From NCBI GenBank assembly GCA_965247065.1, contig CBDFGN010000006.1, positions 682,001-746,000 of the forward strand: a DNA stretch of 64,000 nt, written 5' to 3'. Positions 16,181 through 25,147 of this stretch are shown piece by piece. A program made the position numbers and the translations under genes. This stretch comes from CBDFGN01 sp965247065. Its GTDB lineage: Bacteria > Bacteroidota > Bacteroidia > Cytophagales > Cyclobacteriaceae. The first letter of the stretch is position 1, and each line of letters begins with the position of its first letter. The notes under the pieces were generated by a model, which saw only the letters and a program-made list of their open reading frames with translations, was not told the DNA's origin and made no database searches.

Positions 16181-17032
16181 ATGAATCAGCTCTATCGTGC
16201 CATAGGAATCAGCAAACAGGCAATACATCAGTATGCAACCAGGCAAGCTGTCTTTGATCAAAAGGTAGAACAGCTGGTCCTGGAAGCTGATGGGATACGC
16301 CAGGAACATCCTGGTTGTGGGGTGGAAAAAATGTACCGGACCTTAAAACCCGGATTTATCGGCAGAGATCGCTTTGTAGACCTTTTAATGAGTCTTGGTT
16401 ACCGTTTGAGAAGAGCCAAGAACTATAAACGAACTACCCGGGCTTCGAAGCTTTATTATCCAAACCTGATCAAAGGATTTGAACTAACGTCTCCTTCAAC
16501 GGTCTGGCAATCAGACATCACCTTCATAGAAGTGGGAAACCGGTTTTATTACGGGGTCTTTATTCTGGATGTCTATACCCGAAAAATAGTAGGCTACCAG
16601 GTATCGGATCATATGCGGGCTACAGCGAACGTAAAGGCATTGCTCATTGCCTTGAAAGATCATCCCCCTCCCCGGATCCATCATTCCGACAGAGGAGGTC
16701 AATACATCTACGAAGAATATGTAGACCTACTAAAATCCAACCGATGTGATATCAGCATGGGGCTAACCGCTCAGGATAATGCGTATGCAGAGCGCTTTCA
16801 CAGGACCTTGAAAGAAGAATATTTGCATTACTGGAAGCCGACCAATTTCTATCAACTGAAAAGGTATGTCAAAAGAGCGGTTGACCATTATAATCAAAAA
16901 AGAACCCATGAAAACTTAAACGATGTTTCACCCATGGATTTTGAAAAGGACTGGTCCTTGTTGCCAATTAACCGAAGACCTTCATTGTCCATATTTAATG
17001 ATGAATTATTAACCAAAAGTGGTCAACACTAA
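16181..17032 (+). CDS. IS3-family transposase OrfB (DDE)
   Basis: A 283-residue catalytic subunit with an rve integrase core. The acidic residues are in WQSDITFIEV (~108), HHSDRGGQYI (~167) and the QDNAYAERFHRTLKEEYLHY stretch (~198-217), giving the DDE triad with its usual D(35)E spacing. The HPGCGVEKMYRTL segment near residue 45 is the HTH_21-type linker. The frame runs into the right inverted repeat. All motifs are intact, so the copy may be active. Confidence 0.88.
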   Translation: MNQLYRAIGISKQAIHQYATRQAVFDQKVEQLVLEADGIRQEHPGCGVEKMYRTLKPGFIGRDRFVDLLMSLGYRLRRAKNYKRTTRASKLYYPNLIKGFELTSPSTVWQSDITFIEVGNRFYYGVFILDVYTRKIVGYQVSDHMRATANVKALLIALKDHPPPRIHHSDRGGQYIYEEYVDLLKSNRCDISMGLTAQDNAYAERFHRTLKEEYLHYWKPTNFYQLKRYVKRAVDHYNQKRTHENLNDVSPMDFEKDWSLLPINRRPSLSIFNDELLTKSGQH

Positions 17033-17035
17033 TCA

Positions 17036-17288
17036 GGGATCTTCAAATTTCTCCCCCTGGAGCCTGTTGAGCCTGTTGTCTATTGAGAGCCCTCCCGACC
17101 CTCTGGCCTTTGCGTTTCATGCTATTGATGTATTCGAAATAGCCTATTGGCTCATATTGGCTCTTGGAGTCTACCTGGTTTCAGAGTGGTCCTACCGGTC
17201 GTCCCTAAAGATGGTAGTTGGCTCTTATGGAGTCGCCCTCCTCATATGGGTTCTTTTTCTAATCTTCCTGGATTTAAATGTGGGGTGA
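17036..17288 (+). pseudogene. Export-locus membrane protein, 3' part, after the IS3 element
   Basis: The open frame resumes as SSNFSPWSLLSLLSIESPPDPLAFAFHAIDVFEIAYWLILALGVYL and ends FLIFLDLNVG, with two membrane segments. In a second frame the first bases read DLQ just before the FSPWSLLSLL segment, suggesting that one A was also lost near 17045. The stop lies 2 bases before the start of the thioredoxin-like gene, as expected of a tight operon. It is the continuation of the 15310 fragment. Confidence 0.6.
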
Positions 17289-17290
17289 GG

Positions 17291-17839
17291 ATGTCGATGA
17301 AAAAGAAAATGGCCCAACTTTCCGCAGGGGCTCTCCTACTGGCTTTTATCAGTTTGACTTACTTAACCTGTTTAGCCTGTTTAGCCTGGAAGGAAAGACA
17401 AAGAACAAAGCCAGGGGCCGTCCAATTACCTAGTGTAACGTTAAAAACCCTGCAGGACATCGAAATAACTCTTACCTCCTATCCAGCAGGGACGGCCAAA
17501 ATTGTGGTCCTCTTTGACAGCAGCTGTCCCTCCTGCCGTGCTCAAGGGCTTGCAATTTCTTCGAACATGGACTTTCTGAAAGGGGTGCAAGTCTACTTTT
17601 TGTCTACCGAATCTCTGGAAACAATAGCCACGTTCAGAAAGCATCTTGGCTTTGACAGTTGTAACAATGTTCGTTTCCTGCAAATCTCTGATCAAGAGGC
17701 TCATAGGCATTTCGGTTCCGGTTACCTACCCCAAATCTACATCTACGCAAAAAACGGACTTCTCCTGAAATTTTTCCGGGGAGAAACCAAAATAACTACA
17801 CTCGTTAGCTGCATAAATAGGGAAAATGTTCAATTCTAA
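17291..17839 (+). CDS. Membrane-anchored thioredoxin-like protein
   Basis: A 182-residue protein. The start at 17291 or 17297 (MSMKKKMAQLSAGALLLAFISLTY) gives a positively charged N-terminus and one membrane anchor. The periplasmic part has LFDSSCPSCRAQG (~75-87), a CPSC redox motif, and the cis-proline strand SGYLPQIYIYAKNG (~140). Such proteins may keep cysteines of the exported peptide or transporter in the right redox state (inference). The longer open frame from 17147 lies inside the previous gene. It overlaps the ABC transporter start by 14 bases. Confidence 0.75.
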   Translation: MSMKKKMAQLSAGALLLAFISLTYLTCLACLAWKERQRTKPGAVQLPSVTLKTLQDIEITLTSYPAGTAKIVVLFDSSCPSCRAQGLAISSNMDFLKGVQVYFLSTESLETIATFRKHLGFDSCNNVRFLQISDQEAHRHFGSGYLPQIYIYAKNGLLLKFFRGETKITTLVSCINRENVQF

Positions 17840-18470
17840 CAGACCCAGGAGATCGATCATTCTGCAGCAAGAACCAGCAGATTGCGGCATTGCCTGCTTG
17901 GCCACGATTGCTAGGTATCACGGTGGAGAAGTCCTAATCGAGAATCTACGGCATTGGAGCGGCACATTAAGCCAGGGAACCACATTATTGGGATTGAAGC
18001 AAGCGGCCGCCAGAATTGGATTGGACGCCGAGGGTTATGAAATTACGCTGGATGAATTGTCCAGCCTCCAGTGGCCATGCATACTACCGGTCAGGTTAGG
18101 CGACCTCAACCACTATTGGGTATGCTTTGGTGGTCAGGATGGAAACTTTGAAATTGGAGATCCAGGCTCCGGGTATTCGAAGATCACTGTCCAGGAGCTC
18201 AAGAATTCGTGGACTCATGGAGTCTGCCTTAAGATCAGTCCTAATCAAAATTTCAATCCGGGGCGCCCTGTATCTAAATTGAAGCGCGGGTTTCTAAAGG
18301 AAATTGTCTGGGAGGATTTACCTGTGCTAACCTCCTCTTTGTTACTGGGCCTGGTGATCACGATACTCGGCCTTTCGCTGGCGATTTTCTCCAAAAGCTT
18401 ATCGACGAAATCTTACCTTTTAAGCAAGTTGAAAAGCTGGCCTGGGGAATTGCGATTCTGTGTCTTTTAA
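17826..18470 (+). pseudogene. C39-peptidase ABC transporter (PCAT), N-terminal part before a frameshift
   Basis: PCATs cut double-glycine leaders and export the mature peptide. This part has the C39 domain: LQQEPADCGIACLATIARYHGG with catalytic Cys20, the His in GDLNHYWVCFGG (~97), and IGDPGSGY (~117) with the Asp. The first membrane helix follows (LPVLTSSLLLGLVITILGLSLAIFS). Around 18391 the frame is lost. Reading on in another frame gives KLIDEILPFKQVEKLAWGIAILCLLILSHSLL, which leads directly into the next segment. Adding one C to the CC at 18391-18392 would restore a single ~700-residue protein. Confidence 0.85.
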
Positions 18471-18487
18471 TCCTCAGCCACAGTCTA

Positions 18488-19939
18488 TTGTCTTTTGTGA
18501 GGGGAATGCTTTTGCTAAAACAAGGCAGGGACTTCAATGAACGAATCGTCGGAAAATTCTACTCGGCTTTGATGTATCTACCCCTGTTCTTCTTTGATTC
18601 CTGGAAAACCGGAGAAGTCGTCACAAGGCTCAAGGATACTGGTCGTATCCAGGGAGCGATTACTGGATTGTCGGGCAGTCTCATAACCAATTTTTTGATC
18701 CTGGTGATTTCGACCTTGGTTGTGTATGCGTACTCTAATTTGGTAGGTTTCATATACACGTTAAGTATACCCGTTTATCTAATCCTGGCATGGAAATTAC
18801 AACCTCGGATTCTCTCCGCCCAAAAGAGCGTGATGCAGACTTCCGCTCAAACCGAAAGTGGGTTTATTGATTCAATTCAAGGTATTCAGACCATCAAGAG
18901 CCATAACAAGGAGACGGTTTTCAAAGACAAGATGATGAGGCTTTTTGGAACCTTCCAGAGTAAGGTATGGGAATTGGGAAATTTGGGCCTTAGCTATGGC
19001 TTGATATCCGGAGTACTGGGAGTACTTTTTTCAATTGGGGTCCTAACAACCCTTAGTTTCCAGGTTCTGAACGACGTCCTTTCTATTGGAGAAATGGTCG
19101 CGATCCTCACCATTTCCGGCACAATTATTCCAGCTCTGGGGCCTTTGGCAAGTGCGAATATTCAGATTCAAGAAGCCAAGGTAGCTTTTGACAGGATGAT
19201 CGAATTCATGGGAATGGGTTCCGAAGACAGCCACTCCCCAACTATAGAGATCTCTACTAAAGATCATTTAGAGATAAAATTCGAAGATGTCGGGTTCGGC
19301 TTTGTCGGCAGTAATCAATTATTAACAAATCTCAACCTTCAAGTTTGCATTGGAGAATTAATACTCATCACTGGAGACAATGGAGAAGGCAAAAGCACTG
19401 CCCTTCGAATGTTACAAAAATTTCACTCGCCCAGTCATGGAATTATCTCAGTAAACGGAGCCAACCTTTGGGATCACCATACCTCTCGCTGGAGAAAACT
19501 CGTTGGCGTTGTTCCTCAGGAAATTAAGATCTTCCAGGGCACGGTGCAGGAGAATATCACACTGGTTCCCGGGGACACTGATGAATCGCTGTTAATAAAA
19601 ACGTTGCTTGAAACCGGCCTGAGTGATTATTTTGCAGCGCTCCCCTTTGGTTATGCAACTGTGATCGGGGAAGAGGGCATCAACCTGTCCGGAGGTCAGA
19701 TCCAGTTGTTAGGCCTCGCCCGGGCCCTTTTCAAAAAGCCCAAACTTCTGCTATTAGATGAGGCTTCTTCTTCGGTGGATAGGAAAACCGAATCGGACCT
19801 GTTTCAATTGCTCCAACGTCTCAAATCCGAGATGGCCATTATTATGGTCGCTCATAATACTCAAAATCCCGTTGCGGCAGACAGAATTTACCGGATCAAC
19901 AATGGGCAATCGCGCGTTATTTGGCCAGAATCTAACTGA
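18488..19939 (+). pseudogene. C39-peptidase ABC transporter (PCAT), membrane and ATPase part after the frameshift
   Basis: The continuation of the PCAT. The coding sense begins at ~18395, upstream of the apparent start. Transmembrane helices and coupling segments run to ~residue 255. The nucleotide-binding domain has Walker A LITGDNGEGKSTALRML (~295), the Q-loop GVVPQEIKIFQGTVQENI (~340-357), the ABC signature NLSGGQIQLLGLARAL (~395-410) and Walker B KLLLLDEASSSVD (~415-427), followed by the H-loop His in MVAHNTQ. All ATPase motifs are intact, so the lesion is recent or a base-call error. The permease gene starts 15 bases later. Confidence 0.85.
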
Positions 19940-19954
19940 CCTTGCACTTAAGCT

Positions 19955-21190
19955 ATGCTCGGCACCCTGGAAGAGATAATCGAATCCTTGTTAAGGCACC
20001 CTTTGAGACTTATGATCATCGCCATTGGAGTAAGCTGGGGTGTCTTTATACTTATTGTTCTGCTAGGAATTGGACGAGGTATTGAAACAGGGATTCTTAG
20101 CCAGCTCGAGCAGTATTCGATTAATACCCTGTGGTTTCTCGGGGGGCTAAATAACAACCTAGGTTCTGAAGGCAATTCATCTCAGGTAAAATTCGACCCT
20201 GATCACTTGGAATTGGCAAAAAGGAGGTTTCCAGATATTATCGGGTTGACTCCAGAACCTCAGCCCTCCATGATTAATGTAAAGCAGGGTGAATATTCCG
20301 GTACTCATCTGCTAAAAGGGGTTTATCCGGATTACTTTTCAATGAAGTCTTTAACCCTGGATCATGGTCGAGAATTGAATTTTCATGATGGTCTAAACCA
20401 CGAACTGGTAGTGGTCTTGGGCAGTCAGGTTAAGGAATTGATCTTTGACCAGGACCCAGCCGTGGGACAATATATCAATCTCTCCAATTACCATTTTCTG
20501 GTGGTAGGAGTTCTGAAAAGCGGCTCCCTTTCCAACCAATACGAATCCAACTCGATATTTGTCCATCATAAAACACTCATCAGCTATTTTAACCAAGGTA
20601 GTACCTTTAGTAAAATAGGTGTCCAGCTTCAGGAACATATAGATCCCTTGGCCATCGGAGATGATATCGAGGCCTTACTGCGCAGAACAATCGGGCTGCG
20701 TGATGGAAAAGACGAGGCTGTCCATAGGTTTAGCAGTCTCGAGCAGGCGGAGGCATTTCACGGGGTTTTCAGAGCCTTGAGGTATTTCATATGGATGATC
20801 GGGATTTGTTTGATAATCGGAAGCATCATCGGAGTAGCCAATACCGTGCTAATGTCGATCAACAGTAGAATGAAGGAGATCACCTTACGCAAAGCAGTCG
20901 GTGCAACCCCCAATGCCATTGCCAGTCTAATTGTGGGAGAAACCTGTTTTATTGTTCTTCTCTCCGGGGCATTGGGAATCATTTTAGGCCTAATGGCAAA
21001 CAAGGTGCTTGCGCTTGGGCTGAAACAGTACGATCAACAGCGCTTTGAGTCTTTCTCCAATTTTCAGGTTAGCCCCGGTGCGGTAGCACTTTGCCTATTT
21101 ATGCTAATTGCATCTGGAATCCTCGCTGGCCTTATTCCCGCACTTAAAGCCGCTAATCTTAAGCCCGCCGAAATCATAACTAGGAAATAA
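19955..21190 (+). CDS. MacB-like FtsX-domain permease
   Basis: A 411-residue type VII ABC-type permease. There is one N-terminal membrane helix (LMIIAIGVSWGVFILIVLLGIGRGI, ~19-43), a large periplasmic MacB_PCD domain (~60-270), then three helices ending GLIPALKAANLKPAEIITRK. The RMKEITLRKAVGATPNAIASLIVGE motif (~306-330) is the diagnostic FtsX coupling helix. No MacB ATPase is encoded in the operon, so it must borrow an ATPase or use the PCAT one. It lies between the PCAT and the adaptor gene and is probably part of the export apparatus. Confidence 0.85.
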   Translation: MLGTLEEIIESLLRHPLRLMIIAIGVSWGVFILIVLLGIGRGIETGILSQLEQYSINTLWFLGGLNNNLGSEGNSSQVKFDPDHLELAKRRFPDIIGLTPEPQPSMINVKQGEYSGTHLLKGVYPDYFSMKSLTLDHGRELNFHDGLNHELVVVLGSQVKELIFDQDPAVGQYINLSNYHFLVVGVLKSGSLSNQYESNSIFVHHKTLISYFNQGSTFSKIGVQLQEHIDPLAIGDDIEALLRRTIGLRDGKDEAVHRFSSLEQAEAFHGVFRALRYFIWMIGICLIIGSIIGVANTVLMSINSRMKEITLRKAVGATPNAIASLIVGETCFIVLLSGALGIILGLMANKVLALGLKQYDQQRFESFSNFQVSPGAVALCLFMLIASGILAGLIPALKAANLKPAEIITRK

Positions 21191-21191
21191 G

Positions 21192-22262
21192 ATGGTAAAC
21201 ACAGCGCGGATATTGGTTGGCATTGGCATTGTGGCAGCGTTCATAATTTTGCTACTGGATGCAGATTTAAGTCCAAGACTTTCCTCCCCGGTTACGAATC
21301 CGCAATACGGCGAAATCAAACGGACGCGACTGGTCAGCGGGGTCGTGGTCCCCGAGACCCAGGTTGAAATCAAACCGCACGTTTCGGGGATACTGGAGAA
21401 ATTCATGGTGTCGGTTGGTGATTCGATTGCAAGGGGTGAGCCTATAGCAAGCATCAGAATTCTTCCGGATCCGGTGAGTCTTGAACAAGCCGAATGGAGA
21501 GTGAGGGTAGCCAAGATAAAAGCAGCCAAGGAGACTCGTAGTTTTCAGCGGAATAAGAATCTGTTTGATAATGGGGTCATTTCCGAATCGGAGTTTGATG
21601 TATTTAGTAATTCTCGACTACTGGCCCAGGAGGAGTTGATCTCGGCTAGAAACCGAAGAGAAATTATAATGGAAGGAAGTATAGCGAACACCGGGGCCTT
21701 CTCCAACACGGTACAAAGTACAATGTCCGGTGTCGTATTGGAGCTGCCGGTTCGCAGAGGATCGTCGGTGATCATGACAAATAATTTCCATGAAGGCACT
21801 ACCATTGCTTCAATAGCGGATCTTAGTAGCCTTTCGTTTATAGGACATGTCCACGAATGGGACGTTATGTACATTAAGGAAGGAATGAGAATTCCAGTCA
21901 CCGTACCCGCCTGGAACCATGCCGAACTATCCGGGGTAATAAGTCACGTGGCACCCCAAGGTTCCGTGATCAATGGGATTCGCAAATTCCAATTTCAAGT
22001 AGCGTTGGAAACCTACAACCAACCGGCAGTTCCCAGTGGCATTGGCGGAATTGCCGAAATTGTCTTACAAAGTGTTTCCCAGGTGCTGGTCCTGGGGGAG
22101 AAAGACCTATGGTGGGTGGATGATTCGAGCTTCGTGGACCTGTTTGACCCCAGTATGGGTCAATTTCGCCGCCAATTTATTAGAACCGGGCTCTCCGATG
22201 GAGTTTTCATAGAAACTGTGGAGGGATTGAGCCCTAAAAGTCAGGTGAGAATTCGAAGATAA
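21192..22262 (+). CDS. Periplasmic adaptor (HlyD/MacA-like) of the export locus
   Basis: A 356-residue membrane fusion protein. An N-terminal anchor (ILVGIGIVAAFIILLLDADL, ~6-25) is followed by the lipoyl/barrel-sandwich half-motif VEIKPHVSGILEKFMVSVGDSIARGEPIASI (~58-88). A helical hairpin follows (RVRVAKIKAAKETRSFQRNKNLFDNGVISESEFDVFSNSRLLAQEEL). The second lipoyl half is TMSGVVLELPVRRGSSVIMTNNFHEGTTIASIADLS, then the beta-barrel. Start codon ATG at 21192, one base after the permease stop. It would link the inner-membrane transporter to an outer-membrane channel, which is not encoded here. The operon terminator follows at 22312. Confidence 0.85.
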   Translation: MVNTARILVGIGIVAAFIILLLDADLSPRLSSPVTNPQYGEIKRTRLVSGVVVPETQVEIKPHVSGILEKFMVSVGDSIARGEPIASIRILPDPVSLEQAEWRVRVAKIKAAKETRSFQRNKNLFDNGVISESEFDVFSNSRLLAQEELISARNRREIIMEGSIANTGAFSNTVQSTMSGVVLELPVRRGSSVIMTNNFHEGTTIASIADLSSLSFIGHVHEWDVMYIKEGMRIPVTVPAWNHAELSGVISHVAPQGSVINGIRKFQFQVALETYNQPAVPSGIGGIAEIVLQSVSQVLVLGEKDLWWVDDSSFVDLFDPSMGQFRRQFIRTGLSDGVFIETVEGLSPKSQVRIRR

Positions 22263-22311
22263 CTCCGGTATCGCCGTAATCCGTAAAATCTTTTGCTAAT
22301 AATTTATTTGT

Positions 22312-22347
22312 AACTATCTATTAAACAGATAGTTGTGATTTTTTTTT
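22312..22347 (+). terminator. Terminator of the peptide export operon
   Basis: An 8-bp perfect stem (AACTATCT / AGATAGTT) with a 7-base loop, followed after GTGA by a run of nine or more T's, 50 bases after the adaptor gene. Confidence 0.8.
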
Positions 22348-22582
22348 CGGGTTAAGCTTGTTGTTTTAAAAAATTTACCTAAATCCGGCCGGTTTGGTTA
22401 AATTATTTCACATATGGTTCGTTTCACACCCTCATTTTTGAAAAAAGTATATTTTTTTCCAAATGTTGATAACTATTTGAATCAAAATTTGACATAATAC
22501 TGTATTTTGTCTCAAATTTGGATCAAAAATGAACCAGTTTATGGTGTAATTGCAGATACCTAATTAATTTAGACCATTTAAG
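22348..22582 (+). promoter_or_regulatory. AT-rich promoter region of amtB
   Basis: About 235 bases of very AT-rich sequence with several TTTG and TATTTTG-like words, which recall Bacteroidota -33/-7 elements. The spacings are not standard, so no single promoter is named. No coding frame is present. It must contain the promoter for the ammonium transporter. Confidence 0.4.
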
Positions 22583-23917
22583 ATGACGAAAATGTTACTC
22601 GACTCATTTGTAGCCTTGGAAGGAGCCAAGGCAGCAGCAGAAAGTGCTGATATGGCTACCGTAGCGGCTGCCGTTGAAGCAACGACTATGGAGATGGCTA
22701 CCAATCTCCTCACAGCGAATAATGTGTGGATGATGATTGCCACTGCCTTAGTGTTTATCATGCACTTGGGATTTGCCGGAGTGGAAGCGGGTTTTACCCA
22801 ATCAAAGAATACGGTGAATATCCTCTTCAAGAATACGTTGACGCCGGCTATTGGATTGTTGGCCTATGCTTTTATTGGCTTCAACCTGATGTACCCCGGG
22901 GCCGATTTCTCGTGGTTTGGTTTTGGCGGTTGGAACCTCGGTCCTGCCGCGGATTACGACAGCCTGACCTATGCAGATGGTGGGTATACCTACTGGACTG
23001 ATTTCTTGTTCCAGGGTATGTTTGCCGCGACGGCTGCCACGATAGTATCAGGGGCTGTCGCCGAACGTATCAAGATTAATGCTTACTTTTTATTCACTAT
23101 GATCTTTGTCGGCCTGGTGTATCCTCTGGTTGGCAGTTGGAAATGGGGTGGTGGCTTCCTTGATCAAATGTCCACACCTTTTTATGATTTCGCCGGATCT
23201 ACATTGGTTCACTCCGTCGGTGGATGGGGAGCTTTAGCAGGAATAATGATCCTCGGACCCCGCCTGGGTAAGTATGTAAATGGAAAAGTCAATGACTTCC
23301 CTGGTTCTTCGGTACCTCTGGCAACGATGGGCGTTTTCCTCTTGTGGTTGGGATGGTTTGGATTTAATGGTGGTTCGGTGCTATCCGCCGAGCCAGAATT
23401 GGTTTCATTGGTACTGGTAACCACTTGCCTGGCGGCCTCTTCTGGAGCTATAGGTGGATATCTGATGGGCTACATTGTATTCAGGCGTTTGGACTTCGGC
23501 ATGGTGCTCAATGGAGTCCTGGCCGGTCTGGTTGGAATCACAGCCGGGGCAGATCTGATGAGTCCCTACGCTGCCATGATCATTGGTTTAGTAGCTGGCG
23601 GCCTGGTGGTTTTGTCCGCAATCACGCTTGACAAACTTAAACTTGATGACTGCGTTGGTGCCGTTTCTGTTCACCTGACCTGCGGAATCTGGGGAACCCT
23701 GGCAGTTGGGATCTTCGGAGCTAATGCCGGATTAAGCCAATTTGTTTCTCAGCTGATCGGAGTGGCCGTATGCGGAGCAGCTGCCTTTGGAGCCGCCTTC
23801 ATCACCTTCTCCGTTTTGAAAATGGTAATGGGTATACGGGTAAGCGAAGCGCACGAAACCGAAGGGCTCGACAGCCATGAACACGGTATTCGTGGCTATA
23901 CGATCATTTACGAATAG
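22583..23917 (+). CDS. amtB: Ammonium transporter
   Basis: A 444-residue Amt/MEP/Rh channel. After an alanine-rich N-terminus come about eleven helices. Conserved parts are LVFIMHLGFAGVEAGFTQSKN (~57-77), the DFAGSTLVHSVGGWGALAG signature with the first pore histidine (~205-223), and VHLTCGIWGTLAVGIFG with the second (~360-376). The C-terminal tail GLDSHEHGIRGYTIIYE is the usual gating tail. No glnK is seen next to it, so regulation by a PII protein would be in trans. A porin-like gene follows 123 bases downstream, a pairing often seen in Bacteroidota. Confidence 0.95.
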   Translation: MTKMLLDSFVALEGAKAAAESADMATVAAAVEATTMEMATNLLTANNVWMMIATALVFIMHLGFAGVEAGFTQSKNTVNILFKNTLTPAIGLLAYAFIGFNLMYPGADFSWFGFGGWNLGPAADYDSLTYADGGYTYWTDFLFQGMFAATAATIVSGAVAERIKINAYFLFTMIFVGLVYPLVGSWKWGGGFLDQMSTPFYDFAGSTLVHSVGGWGALAGIMILGPRLGKYVNGKVNDFPGSSVPLATMGVFLLWLGWFGFNGGSVLSAEPELVSLVLVTTCLAASSGAIGGYLMGYIVFRRLDFGMVLNGVLAGLVGITAGADLMSPYAAMIIGLVAGGLVVLSAITLDKLKLDDCVGAVSVHLTCGIWGTLAVGIFGANAGLSQFVSQLIGVAVCGAAAFGAAFITFSVLKMVMGIRVSEAHETEGLDSHEHGIRGYTIIYE

Positions 23918-23945
23918 CATTATTCATAACCTATATATGCATCCG

Positions 23946-23987
23946 AAAAGGAGCCTCCGGTGAGTAAACTCTTGCCGGGGCCCTTTA
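23946..23987 (+). promoter_or_regulatory. Hairpin between amtB and the porin gene
   Basis: GC-rich imperfect inverted repeat: AAAGG..CC.CCGG at 23947-23960 against CCGGGGCCCTTT at 23975-23986. There is no T-run after it, so it may be an attenuator, an RNA-stability element or a weak terminator. Confidence 0.35.
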
Positions 23988-24040
23988 AGGACGAAATACA
24001 ACTATTACAATTTTATGTTTAACCCTTACGAAAAACTTTA

Positions 24041-25075
24041 ATGAAAAAATTTACCTTACTTATGCTAATGGGATTGTTCGCGGTCTTCGCGACACAAGCT
24101 CAAGAGGAGGATGCGGAACCATCCTTGTTAATATCCGGATCGGTAGATACATATTATAAGTATGACTTCTCCGGAGAATCTCAAATAGGAACCAGTTTCG
24201 CGGGCGCTCAAAACTCGATTGGAATTGGCATGGTTGACGTGGTCTTTGAACAGCAGGTGGGCAAGGCCTCTTTTGTAGGAGAGGTTGCTTTCGGGCCTAG
24301 AGCTGAAGGATCCGCGCCTGGACCTGTGCAGCAGCTCTACGTTTCCTACGCAATAAGCGACAAAGTTAGTTTGACTGGTGGTTTTATGGGGACTTACGTA
24401 GGATACGAGATTATCTCTCCTACGGGTAACTTTAACTACTCTACTTCCTACTTGTTCTCCAACGGACCGTTTCAACAAGGCGGACTCAAGATGGATTACG
24501 CGGTTTCAGATAGATTTGCCCTCATGTTAGGAGTATTCAACGAGTTTGACTCCTATGTTAATTCAGATGGCGGCTTAGACCTGGGTGCTCAGTTGTACTT
24601 CCTACCGGTGGATGGATGGGACTTGTACCTCAATTTCGTTTCCAGTAACGACTCCGGAACAGAAATAGACGTTACCACCACCTTCCAAGCGAGCGACCGT
24701 TTTTTAGTGGGCTTGAACGCCGCCCGAAGATATAGGGGCAACTTCTTCAATGACAGCGAAGGTGATGGAGTAAATTTCTCCGGTGCAGCCCTGTATCTTA
24801 ACTATGGCCTCTCGGATGCATTTGCTTTGGGACTGCGTGGTGAGTATTTCACTGATGATCAAGGCTCAATCTTCGAATTCGAGGATCCCACAGGTACCCT
24901 GCTAACCACGAGTGTTACGACTTTTACGCTCTCTGCTAATATTGGCTCCGGGCCGCTAAAGCTGATCCCGGAAATCAGAGCTGACTTCGCCAGTGAAAAC
25001 ATTTTCACGGATTCCAATGCAGCCACTACTAATGTAGCCGGTCAGTTCCTGGTGGCTGCCTATTATGCATTTTAA
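24041..25075 (+). CDS. Outer-membrane porin-like protein (beta-barrel porin-2 type)
   Basis: A 344-residue protein with signal peptide MKKFTLLMLMGLFAVFATQAQ. The mature part begins with an amphipathic strand, LLISGSVDTYYKYDF, typical of Bbp2-type Bacteroidota porins. It continues with about sixteen alternating strands (FVGEVAFGPRAEG, QLYVSYAISDKVSLTGGFMGTYVG, and others) and ends with an aromatic, FLVAAYYAF. It follows amtB and probably helps small nitrogen compounds cross the outer membrane (inference from the pairing). No catalytic motif is present. Confidence 0.75.
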   Translation: MKKFTLLMLMGLFAVFATQAQEEDAEPSLLISGSVDTYYKYDFSGESQIGTSFAGAQNSIGIGMVDVVFEQQVGKASFVGEVAFGPRAEGSAPGPVQQLYVSYAISDKVSLTGGFMGTYVGYEIISPTGNFNYSTSYLFSNGPFQQGGLKMDYAVSDRFALMLGVFNEFDSYVNSDGGLDLGAQLYFLPVDGWDLYLNFVSSNDSGTEIDVTTTFQASDRFLVGLNAARRYRGNFFNDSEGDGVNFSGAALYLNYGLSDAFALGLRGEYFTDDQGSIFEFEDPTGTLLTTSVTTFTLSANIGSGPLKLIPEIRADFASENIFTDSNAATTNVAGQFLVAAYYAF

Positions 25076-25101
25076 GCTTCCATTTTGCTTAGTTTAATCC
25101 T

Positions 25102-25144
25102 GAGGGGCGGGGTTTTTGGTCCGACCCCTCTTCCTCATTTTTTG
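25102..25144 (+). terminator. Terminator after the porin gene
   Basis: A GC-rich stem (GAGGGGCGG at 25102-25110 with CCGACCCCTC at 25121-25130, one mismatch) is followed by a T-rich stretch, TTCCTCATTTTTT. It lies between the porin gene and the DUF4468 gene. Confidence 0.6.
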
Positions 25145-25147
25145 ATT

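Larger units (their letters stand above)
15737..17035 (+). mobile_element. IS3-family insertion sequence inside the export locus
   Basis: It carries orfA and orfB between inverted repeats. A perfect 13-bp match, GTTGACCACTTTT (15745-15757) against the complement of 17015-17027, lies 8 bases in from TGAT...ATCA ends. The bases further out (TCCC/GGGA) are also inverted, so the true ends could be 15733-17039. No clear target duplication is visible. It splits the membrane protein gene of the peptide export locus and is in the same orientation. Confidence 0.85.

Noticed and set aside
15733..17039. Target-site duplication for the IS3 element
   Set aside because: The flanking words TCCC and GGGA are inverted, not direct, so they do not qualify as a duplication.
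18385..18400. Programmed -1 frameshifting in the PCAT gene
   Set aside because: The zero-frame codons TCC AAA AGC do not form an X XXY YYZ slippery heptamer, and no downstream pseudoknot was evident. A simple indel is more likely.
22440..22560. A defined -33/-7 promoter before amtB
   Set aside because: Several TTTG and TATTTTG words exist but none with the usual ~19-base spacing. Only a general promoter region was noted.
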